A stretch of 64,000 nucleotides of DNA. It comes from Candidatus Roslinia caecavium (GTDB lineage Bacteria; Bacillota; Clostridia; Monoglobales; Monoglobaceae). Shown in pieces: positions 61,591 to 64,000 of this stretch. How positions within the stretch are numbered: position 1 is the first letter of the stretch; each line of letters begins with the position of its first letter. Below the pieces are notes generated by a model, which was given only the letters and a program-made list of their open reading frames with translations, did no database searches and had not been told where the DNA came from. The translations under genes and the position numbers were made by a program. Where the stretch lies: NCBI GenBank assembly GCA_904419955.1, contig CAJFTO010000006.1:1-64000 (forward strand), in the 5' to 3' direction.

Positions 61591-62129
61591 TGAAACAGAG
61601 CATAGTTATCGCAGGATTTGGCGGCCAGGGAGTTTTATTTTTCGGTAAGACTCTCGCTTATCTTGGCATGGATCTCGGAAAAAATATATCATGGCTTCCT
61701 TCTTACGGTCCTGAAATGAGGGGCGGTACGGCCAACTGTACGATCATAATTTCAGATAATCCGATCGGTTCGCCTATAACTTCAAAACCGGACGTTTTGA
61801 TCGCTATGAATAAACCGTCTTTGGAAAAGTTCGAGAGTAAGGTTAAACCCGGTGGATTAATTATAATAGACAGCTTTTTGATCGATAAAAAAGTTGATAG
61901 AGACGACGTTGAGACAATATATATTCCCGCGATGAAGATCGCCAACGAGTTGGGGTCTGAAAATCTTGGGAATATGGTAATGGCGGGAGCTTATTTAAAA
62001 GCTCAGGATTACGCCGGTTTAGAAGATTTAGAAAAGAGCGTAAAAGCGCATACCCCGGCTTCAAAGGAAAAACTTTTGGAACAAAACATTAAGATGATTA
62101 AGGCAGGTTACGACTACCAGGTATGTTAA
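61590..62129 (+). CDS. vorC: 2-oxoacid:ferredoxin oxidoreductase, gamma subunit
   Basis: The 179-residue protein is the gamma subunit that binds the nucleotide part of CoA, with FGGQGVLFFGKTLAY (about residues 9-23), SYGPEMRGGTANC (about 38-50) and PGGLIIIDS. The ATG overlaps the beta stop by one base. Its 3' end overlaps the ABC-F gene by seven bases, so the ABC-F may be part of the same transcript. Confidence 0.93.
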
Positions 62130-64000
62130 TATCGATTTCAAATTTACACAAGTATTTTGGAGAGTTTGAGGTATTAAAAGACGTGAATTTGACCATAGAG
62201 GATCGATCCCGCTATGGTCTTATTGGCGTTAACGGAGCCGGAAAGTCTACTCTTTTGAGCATAATCAACGGCGAGCTCTACTATGAGGAAGGACAGGTAT
62301 ATAAAAGTCCTCAGCTTTCAATAGGATATTTAAAGCAGAATACAGGACTCAACCGAGAGGCTACGATACTCGAAGAAATGAGAAGCATATTTTCCGACGT
62401 TTTAAAAGCGGAGGAGGATATGAGACGGCTTGAGATTGAAATGGGAAATATCAGCGATCACGACGCGGATGAATACAAGATCGTTGCCGCAGAATATGCG
62501 AAACGTCAGGCGTATTTTGACAGTAAGGACGGGTATAATATCGACGTCAAAATAAAAACCATACTCAACGGTATGGGATTTAAGGATAAGGATCTGGATA
62601 TGGAAATAAGTTCTTTATCCGGCGGCGAAAAGACGCGTTTGGCGATCGCAAAGCTCCTTTTGGAGGAACCTAATTTGCTGATTTTGGACGAACCTACGAA
62701 CCATTTGGATTTTAAAACCCTCAATTGGCTTGAGGAATATTTGATAAATTACAAGGGTTCGCTTTTGATCGTCTCGCACGACAGGTATTTCTTGGATAAG
62801 ACGGTAGATAATATTTTTGAGTTGGAGAGAGGCCGGCTGACATCCTACAAGGGAAATTATTCTAAATATCTTATACTTAAAGAAGAACGAAAGCAAAGAC
62901 TTTTAAAAGAATACGAGGCTCAGCAGAATGAGCTGTCGCAGCTTCAGGCTTATGTCGATAAAAATATCGCAAGAGCTTCGACTTCGGCGAGCGCAAAATC
63001 GAGGCTTAAAACTATTGAAAACATGGATATAATAGATAAGCCCGACGGCGATTTAAAGAGGATCAAGCTTAAGTTCGATATAGTGAGGGAACCGTACAAA
63101 GACGTTTTAACGGTCAGCGACTTAGACGTTTGCGTGGGTGAGGAGAAAAAGACGATATGTCGGAATATAAACCTTTCGGTGAAGCGCGGCGAAAAAATCG
63201 CCTTAATAGGCGATAACGGCGTTGGGAAGTCGTCTTTTTTGAAAACGATCTTGGACATAATCCCTCATGAGAAAGGCGAGATAGTTTGGGGTAAAAATAC
63301 TACCGTCAGTTATTACGAACAGGAAAATCTGAACCTTAACCCTGACAATCTGGCGATAGACGAGCTCTGGGATCGCTTTCCGGATATTCCCGAAGCGAGA
63401 ATACGCAGAGTTCTGGGCAGCGTCTTACTCACAAAAGAAGACGTATATAAGCCCGTCAAAGTCATAAGCGGCGGCGAGAGAGCAAAACTGGCTTTTTGTA
63501 TAATAATGCTTGAAAAATCAAACGTCATACTGTTTGACGAGCCGACCAACCACCTTGATCTGCCGTCAAAGGAAATACTTGAGAAAGCGATGCAGGATTA
63601 CGAAGGGACGCTTATTTTTGTATCGCACGATAGGTATTTACTTAATAAGGTCCCGGATAAAATAATCGAGATGAAGCCTGACGGAGTTCTGGCCTTTGAC
63701 GGAAACTTTGAATACTATAAAGAGCGTTCGCAGTTCCTTGAAAATCAGACGGCAGAAAAGGCGGCGCTGAATAAAGAGTCAAATAGATCTAATAGATCGT
63801 CTGATGAAAACAAAGACGGCGGTTATCGTTCTAAAGAACAACGCAGACTCGACGCTCAGAGAAAGAGCAGGATAAAGGAACTTGAAACTCTTATTGCCGA
63901 AAAGGAAAATGAAAACACGGAGCTGGAAACCGATATGGCAAAGGAAGAAGTTTATACCGACTATGTTTTAATGTCTGAAAAGACCGCTAAACTGGACGAA
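62123..64000 (+). CDS. ABC-F family ATPase (cut by window end)
   Basis: The frame is open to the last base (626 codons seen), so the C-terminus is missing. There are two ABC cassettes with no membrane domain: Walker A GVNGAGKST (about residue 34), signature LSGGEKTRLAI and DEPTNHLD, then a linker of coiled-coil type, then GDNGVGKSS (about 363), ISGGERAKLAF and DEPTNHLDLP. A basic, Glu-rich coiled-coil tail follows from about residue 535. ABC-F proteins act on ribosomes, in translation regulation or antibiotic resistance; this one, with a C-terminal coiled coil, resembles the Uup/YdiF-like group. It starts inside the end of vorC. Confidence 0.88.
   Translation, partial: MLISISNLHKYFGEFEVLKDVNLTIEDRSRYGLIGVNGAGKSTLLSIINGELYYEEGQVYKSPQLSIGYLKQNTGLNREATILEEMRSIFSDVLKAEEDMRRLEIEMGNISDHDADEYKIVAAEYAKRQAYFDSKDGYNIDVKIKTILNGMGFKDKDLDMEISSLSGGEKTRLAIAKLLLEEPNLLILDEPTNHLDFKTLNWLEEYLINYKGSLLIVSHDRYFLDKTVDNIFELERGRLTSYKGNYSKYLILKEERKQRLLKEYEAQQNELSQLQAYVDKNIARASTSASAKSRLKTIENMDIIDKPDGDLKRIKLKFDIVREPYKDVLTVSDLDVCVGEEKKTICRNINLSVKRGEKIALIGDNGVGKSSFLKTILDIIPHEKGEIVWGKNTTVSYYEQENLNLNPDNLAIDELWDRFPDIPEARIRRVLGSVLLTKEDVYKPVKVISGGERAKLAFCIIMLEKSNVILFDEPTNHLDLPSKEILEKAMQDYEGTLIFVSHDRYLLNKVPDKIIEMKPDGVLAFDGNFEYYKERSQFLENQTAEKAALNKESNRSNRSSDENKDGGYRSKEQRRLDAQRKSRIKELETLIAEKENENTELETDMAKEEVYTDYVLMSEKTAKLDE

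Overview
The window reads as a chromosomal segment of an anaerobic, spore-forming Clostridia-type Firmicute of moderate GC content. The evidence is the sporulation genes (spoIIID, sigK, a SpoVB-type flippase), a ferredoxin-dependent 2-oxoacid oxidoreductase operon, a short HisG fused to HisZ, a ClpE-type chaperone, secreted proteins with dockerin or S-layer-homology modules, consensus sigma-A promoters and strong Shine-Dalgarno (SD) sequences. Most genes prefer ATA for isoleucine. I saw no rRNA, tRNA, CRISPR array or intact mobile element. All family assignments are by eye; no search was run.

Layout. 0-3.4 kb: end of a GtrA-like gene, a membrane-anchored DUF5050-like protein, then rpsB-tsf behind a promoter and structured leader. 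3.6-6.9 kb: a secreted beta-helix protein ending in a dockerin, with a long leader. 7-9.4 kb: a single polypeptide joining an XRE helix-turn-helix, a cupin and an acyl-CoA synthetase. 9.5-14.2 kb: MoxR, DUF58 and transglutaminase operon. 14.3-18.3 kb: fructose operon fruR-fruK-fruA. 18.3-20.8 kb: AraC regulator divergent from a MATE pump. 20.8-24.4 kb: spoIIID, a mini XRE protein, a TrpB2-type tryptophan synthase, and sigK behind a structured leader. 24.4-31.3 kb: AraC regulator, CPA2 antiporter, Na+-dependent transporter, ClpE. 31.4-33.7 kb: TetR and MATE genes with different codon use and a shared operator motif. 33.7-35.5 kb: three small minus-strand genes. 35.6-38.8 kb: an SLH protein with three tandem beta-helix units. 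38.8-41 kb: MATE plus cytidylate-kinase-like operon with a leader terminator.

41.1-45.1 kb holds a HisD homologue and a HisB homologue, both with substitutions at metal or catalytic positions, a HAD phosphatase coupled to the HisB homologue, and an orphan fumarase beta subunit. 45.1-47.3 kb: an RNase M5-like Toprim protein divergent from a SpoVB-like flippase. 47.3-51 kb: hisZG fusion, hisA, hisIE and a VOC protein; hisF, hisH and hisC are absent from the window. 51-58.1 kb: ComEA-like, YesL-like, then dxs-tlyA-nadK-recN. 58.1-62.1 kb: RseC-like protein, P-loop ATPase, ferredoxin and the alpha, beta and gamma subunits of a 2-oxoacid:ferredoxin oxidoreductase. 62.1 kb to the end: an ABC-F ATPase cut by the window edge.

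The best leads are the altered HisD/HisB pair with its HAD partner, the folded leader upstream of sigK, the regulator-enzyme fusion at 7.1 kb, and several expression signals: an ATT start, a near-leaderless mRNA, a terminator inside a transporter leader, and a shared TetR operator.
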